The notes under the pieces: model-generated
The model's input: the letters and a program-made list of their open reading frames with translations, nothing else
The model's database searches: none
What the model was told of the DNA's origin: nothing
DNA from: Bacillota bacterium
GTDB lineage: Bacteria > Bacillota > Clostridia > Lachnospirales > Lachnospiraceae
Reading direction: 5' to 3'
DNA length: 39,390 bases
NCBI GenBank assembly: GCA_023392615.1
Contig: JAEVYT010000045.1
Span: 1 to 39,390 of the forward strand
Program-made: the position numbers and the translations under genes
Part shown: in pieces, positions 1-8,120 of the stretch
Layout of the letters: each line of letters begins with the position of its first letter
How positions within the stretch are numbered: the first letter of the stretch is position 1

Positions 1-2
1 AC

Positions 3-158
3 TCTATCATCAAATCAGTCAGTGCCAATACCGCAAGATTAACCAAAAGCGGGCTTAAGTCAGGTAAAACCTATTACTTCAAGGTAAGAGCTTATAAAAC
101 ATTGAACGGAAAGAAAGTATATGGCTCGACGGTAACTAAGAGCATAAAGATAAAATAA
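3..158 (+). CDS. C-terminal end of a fibronectin-III-like surface protein (5' partial)
   Basis: The frame is open from the first bases of the window to a TAA at 156-158. The translated tail contains SGLKSGKTYYFKVRAYK followed by NGKKVYGS, the closing strands of the fibronectin type III-like modules often found at the ends of clostridial secreted or cell-surface proteins. Only about 51 residues are visible, so the catalytic or binding part and the start lie outside the window. A hairpin terminator follows at 234-302. The module type is well supported; the function of the whole protein cannot be judged. Confidence 0.6.
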   Translation, partial: SIIKSVSANTARLTKSGLKSGKTYYFKVRAYKTLNGKKVYGSTVTKSIKIK

Positions 159-233
159 TTCCTCAACCGAATGAGCCTAACATATATGCTTAAGTAGAGA
201 TTAATCATTCTGGATAACCTTTGACTTTATAAA

Positions 234-302
234 AAGGGTTGTTATAAGACAATATAATAGATATGATCTGTTCTATCATTACTTATCTTTATAACAACCC
301 TT
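234..302 (-). terminator. Bidirectional rho-independent terminator
   Basis: A perfect 14-bp stem (AAGGGTTGTTATAA at 234-247 with its complement at 289-302) encloses an AT-rich loop. Read on the minus strand the stem is followed by a short T run, so it should end the murL/murD transcript. It also lies downstream of the plus-strand surface-protein gene. Confidence 0.7.
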
Positions 303-367
303 ATTTTAACTAAATATTGTGTGATTTTCTAAGTAAATTTTTAATCTTTCTCTCGTCTACTATTTTT

Positions 368-1699
368 TTATATCCCCAATACAAACTTTTTAAATGTCTC
401 CCCACGCTCTTCAAAATTCTTAAAGAATCCATAGCTGGCTGCTGCCGGCGAGAACAAACAGGTGGTTCCCCTTCTTGTCTCTCTTTTTGCTAGTTCAACG
501 GCTTCTTCCACGCCGGAAACCATATATAATTTCTGCTCCTTGCTCTTCTTATCACTAGCTAATAACAACTTCTCTATCCTATAACCGGTATCCGGCATCA
601 GAATAATATTTCTGATATCGGATTCAATTAAGAAATCTACCAAAGGCTGATAATCAATTCCACGATCCATTCCACCAAGAATAACTGTATCCACATCATC
701 AACACTATTTACGTTATTCATTGTAGTTTCACAGATAGTGGAAATTGAATCATTATAAAACTTAACCCCATTTTGTTCTGTTACAAACTCCATTCTATGA
801 GGAAGGGGTTGAAATGTTTTAATTGCATCCATAAAATCCTCTTTGGATATCCCAAAAGATTTTGTTATTGCATAAGTTACCGCAATATTATAAATATTAT
901 GATTTCCCATCAAATGAATTTCATTTTCAATGATAGTAATCACCTCATTCTGCAAATTGATGTGATTTTCCTCCACTACTACATCCGCATCCATTCCGTC
1001 GTTCGTAATGGTAATCGTATTCATATCACAGCTATTGTCAAGTTGAAAAAACTGTGGATTATAAAGCAGTACATCTCCCTTTTGCTGATATTTATATATA
1101 TTTTCTTTGGCTTGCTTATATTTCTCAAACGTTCCATAGTGATCGAGATGCTCTTGAAATATATTTAACAGTACTGCATAATGAGGCGAATGTTTTACAT
1201 ACTCAAGCTGATGAGAAGATAATTCAAATACCACTATCGTCTTCTGATTTATATTATCCAACATATCAAATACCGGAACACCTATATTACCAACTAATAT
1301 TGACTCTTTGCTTGCATGTCGAAGGATATGGTTTAACAGAGAAGATGTTGTACTTTTTCCCTTCGTGCCGGTAATTCCAATTGTCTGTGATCCATAGAAA
1401 TGCAAGAACAAGTCTGTCTGTGAAGAAAACTTTTCTATTTGTGAGTGATCCTTAAGGTTTAATACAATTCCAGGGCTCTTTATCACCATATCATATTCCG
1501 GTAATATATCCTCATAGGAATTACCACTATATATTTGAGTATTTGGTAAACTTTCTTTTACCCCACTTTTATCATAGATTCCAATAATTTTATCCGGAAA
1601 ATGTTTGCGTAGAAAACGATAAGTAGATTTCCCTTCTCTTCCGAATCCCAGTATAAGAATTCTTTTATTAACTAATAGGTTACATATTTGTTGTATCAT
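368..1699 (-). CDS. murD: UDP-N-acetylmuramoyl-L-alanine--glutamate ligase, probably MurD2 type (L-Glu adding)
   Basis: This is a Mur ligase that adds glutamate to UDP-MurNAc-L-Ala in the cytoplasm using ATP. It has an N-terminal Rossmann-like part (ILGFGREGKST, about residue 16), the Mur ligase ATP loop GTKGKSTTSS (111-120), a central HLDHYGTFEKYKQAKENI segment and the C-terminal-domain signature PLPHRMEF. The start at 1699 is chosen because AAGGGG lies 6 nt upstream; a longer in-frame ATG at 1732 has no ribosome site. The 443 residues are normal for MurD. The gene follows a MurL-like epimerase on the same strand, which suggests it uses L-Glu (MurD2) rather than D-Glu. The ligase fold is certain; the L-Glu specificity is inferred from context. 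Confidence 0.88.
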   Translation of the reverse strand: MIQQICNLLVNKRILILGFGREGKSTYRFLRKHFPDKIIGIYDKSGVKESLPNTQIYSGNSYEDILPEYDMVIKSPGIVLNLKDHSQIEKFSSQTDLFLHFYGSQTIGITGTKGKSTTSSLLNHILRHASKESILVGNIGVPVFDMLDNINQKTIVVFELSSHQLEYVKHSPHYAVLLNIFQEHLDHYGTFEKYKQAKENIYKYQQKGDVLLYNPQFFQLDNSCDMNTITITNDGMDADVVVEENHINLQNEVITIIENEIHLMGNHNIYNIAVTYAITKSFGISKEDFMDAIKTFQPLPHRMEFVTEQNGVKFYNDSISTICETTMNNVNSVDDVDTVILGGMDRGIDYQPLVDFLIESDIRNIILMPDTGYRIEKLLLASDKKSKEQKLYMVSGVEEAVELAKRETRRGTTCLFSPAAASYGFFKNFEERGETFKKFVLGI

Positions 1700-1771
1700 A
1701 TCGTGCCCCTTCTTTCTATGGAGATAGTGCAAAATACATAGCTTATAAGAGAAAAACTTATATTACACCTT

Positions 1772-1791
1772 ACACAGTTTGAAAGACACCC
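1772..1791 (+). repeat. 20-bp core shared with the hairpin repeat at 7491-7680
   Basis: The 20 bases here (ACACAGTTTGAAAGACACCC) match 18 of 20 bases at 7534-7553. They lie in the 270-bp gap between murL and murD, which also holds a 9-bp inverted repeat (GAAATTGTA near 1794 and TACAATTTC near 1838) and several CTTATAAG palindromes. This may be a decayed copy of the same dispersed element. No gene is visible in the gap. Confidence 0.4.
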
Positions 1792-1969
1792 ACAGGAAAT
1801 TGTAATGTAGAGCATAAATTCTTAAACTCTTATACATACAATTTCTTATAAGTATCTTCCATATAATACCATATAATACTTGTTAATCTCGAAGGCTTTC
1901 CATATTATTTACCATCTATATCTGTTAACACTATGAGTGTGAATTATGATTTCTAAAACTCTCATCAAT

Positions 1970-3376
1970 CTATAACATCAGTTCTTTTATTCTACCTACG
2001 AATTCCTCCGGAACCTGATTTTCCTCGTTATAATAATTGATATAAGGATTTTCTCTGTCACGGAAGGACTGGTACAATCCTCTGTTCCTGTAGTATTCAT
2101 AAAGCTTGGGTAATGCCATGCCTTGGTCTGAGGCTTCCATCTGATCAATAGTCATACAAATCGCTGTGTTCGCTTCATCACAAGTACCAACACATTCAAA
2201 GGGCTTCTCTGGTAAGATACCGATCAGCTTCTCAAAAGTTTCTAGCATGCTCTCATCATTGAGCATATCACTTCCAAAGATTTCTTTCAGACGCTCAAGT
2301 GATATGAACGGAGATAGGATAATGTAGACAAACAGGCATTTTGGACAGTGTCCACACCATTGATCTGTCTTACTTCCTACGTTACAGCTTCGGAATATAT
2401 TGTAGTACTTTTCATGTAAGGCAAAATGTTTTGCAATCTGCAATTCACTAAAAGGTCTTAATAGACTGAAGTAGTGTACCTGACTTCCAATGTATTGAGC
2501 TTCGTAATTAACGAAATCGCTTTCAAACTTAAAGCTCTTCGAATACTGATGATTTACTTCGGTACCTTCCACCGTACTTTCATTTGCGCTAGCCTCATTA
2601 GAGAGTACTACGTACTGCTTATCCATCAGATAGGCTGCTAAAACAGAAGAAAAAGCTACAATTGCAGAGAATGGTGTATGACCATTTAGATATCCTTGCT
2701 TATTAAGCTCCAATAGCACCTTATCCAGTCTTCTATCTACAATCAGTATATCCTCTTCTGCGTATCCGGCAATAGCGGCACAACGTTCGGAAGCTTCCTT
2801 ATGATTGATCATAAAGCATAGGTTAGTTTCCTTCCTGTCACTTAGTAATTCTAAGGTAACATTAGAATCCTTTCCTCCTCCAACTGGTATCATGCATCCG
2901 ACTTTACCATAATCCGCATGGAAGAAGTTCTCATTATTTGGCAAGTAATTTACAGATGACATAGAATTTTCTGTACCTTCCACGATAACCTGCATGAAAT
3001 CCTCTTCACTCGTACTAATTCCGTTCGTATAAAAGAATTCTCCAAGACCCAAATAATATTGATTTTTCCACCACTTAATCTGTTCCTCATCAATAAACCC
3101 AGCTCTAATAATAACCTGGGGGGAACAGGCACATTTCCAATAACTTATCAGTTCCACCAATCCTAAATTGAAAGCCAGTTTATTTATAATATCCTCATTT
3201 TCATAATTGATATCTATATGTTTTTTTGCAAACTCCCAGGTTGGAGTGAAATGAATCTCTTCCCCGATATGAAAATAAAATTTTAATGTAATTATATCTG
3301 ATTGATCAATGATCTCGTATTTTTCATATATAAAAACAGGGTGCTTCTCTCTAAGTTCCACAAATTTATTCTGCAT
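1970..3376 (-). CDS. murL: MurL-like UDP-MurNAc-L-alanyl-L-glutamate epimerase
   Basis: The 468-residue protein has a PP-loop-like ATP-binding motif VGGGKDSNVTLE (165-176), a long N-terminal domain, and a Cys cluster CGHCPKC near residue 340. This layout matches MurL, which adenylates and epimerises the terminal L-Glu of UDP-MurNAc-L-Ala-L-Glu to D-Glu, replacing the usual racemase-then-MurD order. The start at 3376 follows a strong AGGAGG spaced 5 nt from ATG. The next gene on the strand is a Mur ligase, the partner expected for MurL. No secretion signal is seen. The family was recognised by motif and by its neighbour, from memory of the Xanthomonas enzyme; a generic PP-loop ATPase of other function is the alternative. 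Confidence 0.75.
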   Translation of the reverse strand: MQNKFVELREKHPVFIYEKYEIIDQSDIITLKFYFHIGEEIHFTPTWEFAKKHIDINYENEDIINKLAFNLGLVELISYWKCACSPQVIIRAGFIDEEQIKWWKNQYYLGLGEFFYTNGISTSEEDFMQVIVEGTENSMSSVNYLPNNENFFHADYGKVGCMIPVGGGKDSNVTLELLSDRKETNLCFMINHKEASERCAAIAGYAEEDILIVDRRLDKVLLELNKQGYLNGHTPFSAIVAFSSVLAAYLMDKQYVVLSNEASANESTVEGTEVNHQYSKSFKFESDFVNYEAQYIGSQVHYFSLLRPFSELQIAKHFALHEKYYNIFRSCNVGSKTDQWCGHCPKCLFVYIILSPFISLERLKEIFGSDMLNDESMLETFEKLIGILPEKPFECVGTCDEANTAICMTIDQMEASDQGMALPKLYEYYRNRGLYQSFRDRENPYINYYNEENQVPEEFVGRIKELML

Positions 3377-3747
3377 AGAAACCTCCTAGTATTCGTTCAT
3401 TCCTTACTATAATGTTGCTCATATCTATCTCTCCTAATAACAATGATACACGACTATTCCTCTATCAGATCACAAAAAAGTAATCATTGGTACTGACATA
3501 TCACTTTAATATCAATATCCAATAATACAAGAAAAACAGCTACGCTTATTATATTCTTCACTGAATAAGAATTCAATGCTTTATTTATTTATTGTAATAT
3601 TATTATAAATTCATTAAAATTTCTCTTTCTATCTTCATCTTTATCCCAGATTATGGTATTATATCGTTGTTTCGATAAATTATATATAACATTTCTATTA
3701 TAAAAGCAACGTATCATGATCTAGCACGATACAGAAAGAGGGATTTT
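3377..3747. other. 371-bp divergent intergenic region
   Basis: This stretch lies between murL (minus) and the ABC exporter operon (plus) and must hold promoters for both. No ORF or RNA gene is visible. Two inverted repeats stand out: TATCG-N6-CGATA at 3662-3677 and the longer one annotated at 3711-3732. Confidence 0.5.
3711..3732 (+). promoter_or_regulatory. Inverted repeat upstream of the ABC exporter operon, possible operator
   Basis: GTATCATG-N6-CACGATAC pairs in 7 of 8 positions of each arm. It ends 4 nt before the ribosome-binding site of the first ABC gene (AGAGGG, start ATG at 3748). It could be a repressor site or a hairpin in the leader; no adjacent regulator gene identifies the binder. 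Confidence 0.4.
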
Positions 3748-4689
3748 ATGTCTTTAAGTGTTAATAACTTAACAAAAAAATACGGAGATAAAACGGTAGT
3801 TGACAATCTCAACTTCTCCATTAATGAACCGGGTGTATACGCTCTACTTGGAACAAATGGAGCCGGCAAAACCACAACGCTAAGAATAATTCTTGGAATG
3901 CTAGCAAAGAATGAAGGAGATGTTTTATGGAACGGGAAAGCACTTGACCCCGTAAAGACAAATGTGGGATACCTCGCAGAGGAACGTGGACTTTATCCAA
4001 AGTTCTCCTTACTTGACCAGCTACTCTATTTTGCCAAACTTCGTAATGTATCTAAGCATGATGCAATGACTCGTATTAAACATTGGTCTGATCGTCTGGA
4101 GGTTAATGAATATATCTTCCCTCCAAAGACAAAAGCAAAGTCCTCCGCAAAGGCTCGACGTGCTGATCAGTTGTCAAAGGGTAATCAGCAAAAAATTCAG
4201 CTGATGGCGGCATTGATCTCCGACCCGGAATTAATTATATTAGACGAACCGTTAAGTGGACTCGATCCTGTGAATACCGATTTATTTAAGTCCATCATCA
4301 AAGAAGAGATTGCAAAAGAAAAATATTTGATTATGTCCAGTCACCAGATGCCCACTATAGAAGAATTCTGTTCAGATATTACGATATTAAATCGTGGTAA
4401 AGCAGTTCTGCAGGGTAACTTAAATCAAATTAAAAAAGGCTATGGACGAGTTAACCTTTTTGTAAAGAGCGATATTGAACTGGCTCCATATATTCAGTCG
4501 TTCGGCTTATTTATTGCAAATAAAACCCCTAGCGAATATCATCTTAAGGTACATGGAGAAGATCAGGCTATGGAATTCTTAGCAAAATTAATCAGCGATA
4601 AAGTACCGATTGTCAAATTCGAATTGCGCGAACCGTCACTACATGAAATATTCATTGAAAAGGTGGAGGAAGTTCATGAACAAGAATAA
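3748..4689 (+). CDS. ABC exporter ATP-binding protein, NatA/YhaQ-like
   Basis: This is the nucleotide-binding subunit of an ABC-2 type exporter. Walker A is GTNGAGKTT (35-43), the signature is LSKGNQQK with an unusual Lys/Ala-rich insertion just before it (KAKSSAKARRADQ), Walker B is LIILDEPLSGLDP, and the H-loop is SSHQ. The last 80 residues form the small C-terminal domain common to NatA-like ATPases (ending EPSLHEIFIEKVEE). The next gene starts inside it, with a 14-nt overlap, so the two subunits are translationally coupled. By analogy with B. subtilis NatA and YhaQ it may expel Na+ or toxic compounds; the substrate cannot be read from sequence. Confidence 0.88.
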   Translation: MSLSVNNLTKKYGDKTVVDNLNFSINEPGVYALLGTNGAGKTTTLRIILGMLAKNEGDVLWNGKALDPVKTNVGYLAEERGLYPKFSLLDQLLYFAKLRNVSKHDAMTRIKHWSDRLEVNEYIFPPKTKAKSSAKARRADQLSKGNQQKIQLMAALISDPELIILDEPLSGLDPVNTDLFKSIIKEEIAKEKYLIMSSHQMPTIEEFCSDITILNRGKAVLQGNLNQIKKGYGRVNLFVKSDIELAPYIQSFGLFIANKTPSEYHLKVHGEDQAMEFLAKLISDKVPIVKFELREPSLHEIFIEKVEEVHEQE

Positions 4690-6007
4690 TCTTACCGGTT
4701 GGAAGGATGTCTTATCCTTCACATTTATTCAAACAGTAAAAAGCAAAGCGTTCTTAATATCTTATTTGATATTAATTATACTATCTGTTGCTACTATTCC
4801 AATCATGACGGTATTAACCTCCGGGACGAATGGAAGCGCTGATGGAAAGAGTCCAATCACCAAGGTATATGTAGAGAATAAAACCACCCTAAAGAATATG
4901 GATTTGTCCGGAGTAAAGCAAGTTGATAAGCTGAGTAATATTGCTTTTACGCCCCTCACTGAAGCACATGACACGGTTGGGAATAGAATACAAAGCTCCG
5001 AACAAAACTCTGTTATCTTAACGATCAATGAAAAAAACAACATGTATACTCTTAATTTTTATAAGGCTTCAAAAGGGCCGGTAAAAGAGCTTAATCTTAC
5101 CGATTTAGGTAACGAGGTGACGAAGCAATTTAACATCCTTAAACTGAAAGACTTAGGTGTATCCCCCGATAAAGCGGCTCTAATCCAAGCGGAGGTAACT
5201 ACACAGGTAACCCTTACCGATATTAACGGTAAACCTGTTGTAGAAGAAAATACCGCGATATCCTTTAGCGAGTACTGGTTTATCTATGGATTTTTATTCA
5301 TTATACTGATGGTTAATATCATGGCTAGTACACAGATTGCTACTTCAATTGCCACCGAAAAATCTACTCGTGTTATTGAATATCTTCTGACCTCTGTCAA
5401 ACCATTGGCATTGATGGTAGGTAAAACAATCGCGATGCTAAGTGCAGTAATATTACAAATAGGTTCCTTGATATTAGTTTTATTCGTATCCAATAAAGTT
5501 TCCGCCGCGTTCTTGAGCAGTGACGGCAAAGATATTTTATCTACTAAATTACCCTCTAATATATTCAGTAATATCAATATCATTAATTTGATATTATGTG
5601 TACTGGTTATATTATTAGGCATGTTATTTTATGCTACCTTGGCAGGCTTGGCAGGAGCAACTGTAAGTAAACTAGAAGAATTAAAGGAAGGATTACAGAT
5701 ATTCACCTTAACTAATGTGGTGGGTGCATACATCGGAATCGCTGCAGCTAATATATTAATGGCTAGTGGTACCAATGGATTTGTCACTTTTGCTTACCTA
5801 TTCCCTCTCTCCTCTCCATTTTTGCTTCCGGGTGCCATATTCGTGGGTAAAATAAGCCCACTGATGATTATTGGTTCAATTCTGTTACTAATTGTATTTA
5901 TTATATTGATGTTCCGCTTTGTTGCTAAAATTTTTGAAACCTTAATTCTTCATAGCGGTAATACAATTAAGCCGAAAGAATTAATTAAATTATTTAAAAC
6001 TGTGTAA
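4676..6007 (+). CDS. ABC-2 type exporter permease, NatB-like (first of two)
   Basis: The membrane subunit has one N-terminal TM helix (about residues 22-45), a large extracytoplasmic loop of about 150 residues, then five or six helices. The ABC-2 hallmark is IATEKSTRVIEYLLTSVKPLALMVGK. The start at 4676 is preceded by GGAGGAAGTTC inside the end of the ATPase gene; a longer frame from 4610 would overlap it by 80 nt without a better site. A GC-rich hairpin (GCCGGCAC at 6037, GTGTCCGGC at 6053) sits between this gene and the next and may modulate expression of the second permease. Confidence 0.85.
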   Translation: MNKNNLTGWKDVLSFTFIQTVKSKAFLISYLILIILSVATIPIMTVLTSGTNGSADGKSPITKVYVENKTTLKNMDLSGVKQVDKLSNIAFTPLTEAHDTVGNRIQSSEQNSVILTINEKNNMYTLNFYKASKGPVKELNLTDLGNEVTKQFNILKLKDLGVSPDKAALIQAEVTTQVTLTDINGKPVVEENTAISFSEYWFIYGFLFIILMVNIMASTQIATSIATEKSTRVIEYLLTSVKPLALMVGKTIAMLSAVILQIGSLILVLFVSNKVSAAFLSSDGKDILSTKLPSNIFSNINIINLILCVLVILLGMLFYATLAGLAGATVSKLEELKEGLQIFTLTNVVGAYIGIAAANILMASGTNGFVTFAYLFPLSSPFLLPGAIFVGKISPLMIIGSILLLIVFIILMFRFVAKIFETLILHSGNTIKPKELIKLFKTV

Positions 6008-6075
6008 TAATGAGGCAGAGATAAGCATAATTTTGTGCCGGCACTAAGATATGTGTCCGGCGGAATGGAGATATT

Positions 6076-7428
6076 ATGAAACAGAATTTTAAAGGATGGT
6101 CATCCGTTTATCGGTTTACCTTTAAGCAAGAGACAAAGGGTATCGCTTTTAAACTGGTAACTGCACTCGTGGCACTTTTGATTATCGGTGCTATCGTACT
6201 AGTCAATATACTAGATGCCAAGCCGGATCATAAGTCCAGCGAAGCAACGAATTCAGATAAAAATGTAATAAAAACTGTGTATGTATCAGATGACAGCGGA
6301 TTACCTGCTACGGATTTCCAAACTATGAATCCGGAACTAAAGAAAGCTCCCTACAGCAATATCAAGTATATCGGAGTATCAAAACAGTCACGTGATAATG
6401 TAATTACAAGTGCAAAGAATGATTCTAAGGATTCTATGGCAGTATTTATTACTAAAACTGCAACTGGATTTCAGTTAGAAGCAGTTATCCCTGACGGTTC
6501 CAACATATCAAAAGGGAAAGCGAATGATTTGGTAAATTTAATGTCAACTGCATTTAATACCAATAAATTAATGCAGTCTGGCTTATCCACTGAAGTGTTA
6601 ACAAAAGTAATGCAACCGGTAGTCAATAGCTACTCAAATATCGGTGAAAATAGCAGCGAAATCACCATGGTCATAAAGATGATAGCACCAATGCTGTTTA
6701 GTTTTATACTGTATTTTATGTTGTTATTATATGGCCAGACTGTTAGTAAGTCAGTATCCACTGAGAAGACCTCAAAGCTGGTAGAGACTTTATTAACCTC
6801 AGTTCACCCCTATGCATTAATTACCGGTAAGATACTTGCAGTGACCACGATGGCTTTAATTCAATTTGTTACTTGGATTGCTGCAGGCTTCGTTGGGTTG
6901 TACAGCGGTAATGCAATTGCCCAATCACTCTATCCAAACTACCATAACTCCGTTGTGGCGGTAATTAATTTCTTTAAAGATAATATTGGGGAGACTGCTT
7001 TATCCGCACCTTCCGTTATCCTCGCAATCCTGTTCTTCTGTGTAGGCTTTCTGTTCTACAGCGTACTTGCAGGCGTTGCAGGTTGTATGGTATCAAAACC
7101 GGAGGACGTAGCCTCCACACAAGCTTTATTCCAGTTCCCTATTATCATTAGCTGGCTTATCGTATACTTTGCACCGCTTGCGGGTTATTCTGATTTCTTG
7201 AATATAGCAAGATATATTCCGTTTACCGCACCGTTTTCCGTTCCTTCAGAATTAATCACCGGTATGACCGGTCTTGGAGAAGGCTTCTTGGCTTTTGTGG
7301 TATTGTTACTCTTCACTCTTGCCTTCATCATGCTAGCAGGCAAGATCTACAAAGGCCTTATACTCTATAATGGAGAAAAGGTTAGCTTCAAACTCATCGG
7401 AAAGGTTTTACGTGCAAAAAGCAATTAG
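6076..7428 (+). CDS. ABC-2 type exporter permease, NatB-like (second, paralogous)
   Basis: Same architecture as the preceding permease: one TM helix, a long extracytoplasmic domain, then a TM bundle with STEKTSKLVETLLTSVHPYALITGK aligning with the hallmark of its neighbour. The two are clear paralogs of similar length (450 and 443 residues), so the exporter is probably a heterodimer served by one ATPase. ATG at 6076 follows ATGGAG spaced 7 nt. The gene closes the operon; the long hairpin repeat begins 62 nt downstream. Confidence 0.85.
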   Translation: MKQNFKGWSSVYRFTFKQETKGIAFKLVTALVALLIIGAIVLVNILDAKPDHKSSEATNSDKNVIKTVYVSDDSGLPATDFQTMNPELKKAPYSNIKYIGVSKQSRDNVITSAKNDSKDSMAVFITKTATGFQLEAVIPDGSNISKGKANDLVNLMSTAFNTNKLMQSGLSTEVLTKVMQPVVNSYSNIGENSSEITMVIKMIAPMLFSFILYFMLLLYGQTVSKSVSTEKTSKLVETLLTSVHPYALITGKILAVTTMALIQFVTWIAAGFVGLYSGNAIAQSLYPNYHNSVVAVINFFKDNIGETALSAPSVILAILFFCVGFLFYSVLAGVAGCMVSKPEDVASTQALFQFPIIISWLIVYFAPLAGYSDFLNIARYIPFTAPFSVPSELITGMTGLGEGFLAFVVLLLFTLAFIMLAGKIYKGLILYNGEKVSFKLIGKVLRAKSN

Positions 7429-7490
7429 GGCAGGAAAGTAAATATAATAATTTAACTAAGATATAGATAAACAAAGGTTTAGGTAAATTA

Positions 7491-7680
7491 GGGCTGTAAA
7501 AAATCTCCTTCTTAGCGATGTTAGTTCCCTCACACACAGGTTGAAAGACACGCCCCTTGTTTTGTATTTCTCTGGTCGAACAGGTTTGTTCGTCTTCGAA
7601 ATACATAACAAGGAACGCCTCTCTCAAACAGTGCATTATGGGAACATAACATCACTCTATAGGAGATTTTTTTACAGCCT
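7491..7680. repeat. 190-bp imperfect inverted repeat (MITE-like or long RNA hairpin)
   Basis: The ends are complementary: GGCTGTAAAAAATCTCCT at 7492-7509 pairs with AGGAGATTTTTTTACAGCC at 7661-7679. Pairing resumes inward with GATGTTA/TAACATC, GTTCCC/GGGAAC and a 16-nt arm CCTTGTTTTGTATTTC (7555-7570) against GAAATACATAACAAGG (7598-7613, one mismatch). A central hairpin CGAACA-N4-TGTTCG lies at 7577-7592. Transcribed in either direction it would fold as one long rod. It fills most of the 358-bp gap after the ABC operon and could also act as its terminator. Short frames inside it are not credible genes. Confidence 0.7.
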
Positions 7681-7786
7681 GATATAGTCAGTGAGAATTT
7701 ATGTCTTGACCGAAAAATAAATTTGTACTGTACTGCATCTGTTGACAATTGCTTTCTGCTGGCTAGAAACCTTTCTTTTACTGTGA

Positions 7787-7975
7787 TCAGTCAAAATGGT
7801 CAGGCTCCTCAAGTGGAACCTCCCCTACATCCTCCTCCGGGGAGGACAAAGGTGTGGGAGTCGGTATAATTATTGGCACAGGAGCCTGCGCTGGTTCTTG
7901 AATCGGTTCCTTTCCCATCTTTGCCTGGATTATAGTTCTAAAGGTTAAAATGTTCGTATTTACATCATTAAGCAA
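7787..7975 (-). CDS. Small proline-rich protein of unknown function, TTG start
   Basis: The 62-residue product begins LNDVNTNILTFRTIIQAK after the initiator, then a Pro/Glu-rich stretch with APVPIIIPTPTPL and an acidic tail. There is no ATG; a TTG start is proposed because GGAGG lies 7 nt upstream, a strong site for so small a frame. No TM helix or known domain is recognised. It lies downstream of terC on the same strand and may be cotranscribed with it. Confidence 0.45.
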   Translation of the reverse strand: MLNDVNTNILTFRTIIQAKMGKEPIQEPAQAPVPIIIPTPTPLSSPEEDVGEVPLEEPDHFD

Positions 7976-8003
7976 TTAAGCACCTCCATCTCCAAATCAC
8001 CGT

Positions 8004-8114
8004 TTAGCGTATACTCGGTATACATAACATATCATCTCTACCGACCACTACGATAAAGGTTTTCTTTTTATCCGCATTAGTATGAGTAATCTTTACACTT
8101 CTTATTACATCCAT
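8004..8114 (-). CDS. Possible 36-residue peptide behind terC
   Basis: An ATG 6 nt after the terC stop opens a 36-codon frame (MDVIRSVKITHTNADKKKTF...) ending in TAA. The predicted peptide has a plausible beta-strand pattern (KTFIVVVGRDD), but the ribosome-binding site is poor. Translation by coupling to terC is possible. It may also be a remnant; evidence is weak. Confidence 0.25.
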   Translation of the reverse strand: MDVIRSVKITHTNADKKKTFIVVVGRDDMLCIPSIR

Positions 8115-8120
8115 AAAAAA

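Noticed and set aside
1054..1374. Plus-strand frames of 106 and 131 codons opposite the MurD-type gene
   Set aside because: They are antisense shadows of the clear Mur ligase frame and lack ribosome sites.
7394..7748. Overlapping 72- and 80-codon minus-strand frames
   Set aside because: They lie within the 190-bp inverted repeat and the permease end, lack ribosome sites, and their sequence is explained by the repeat.
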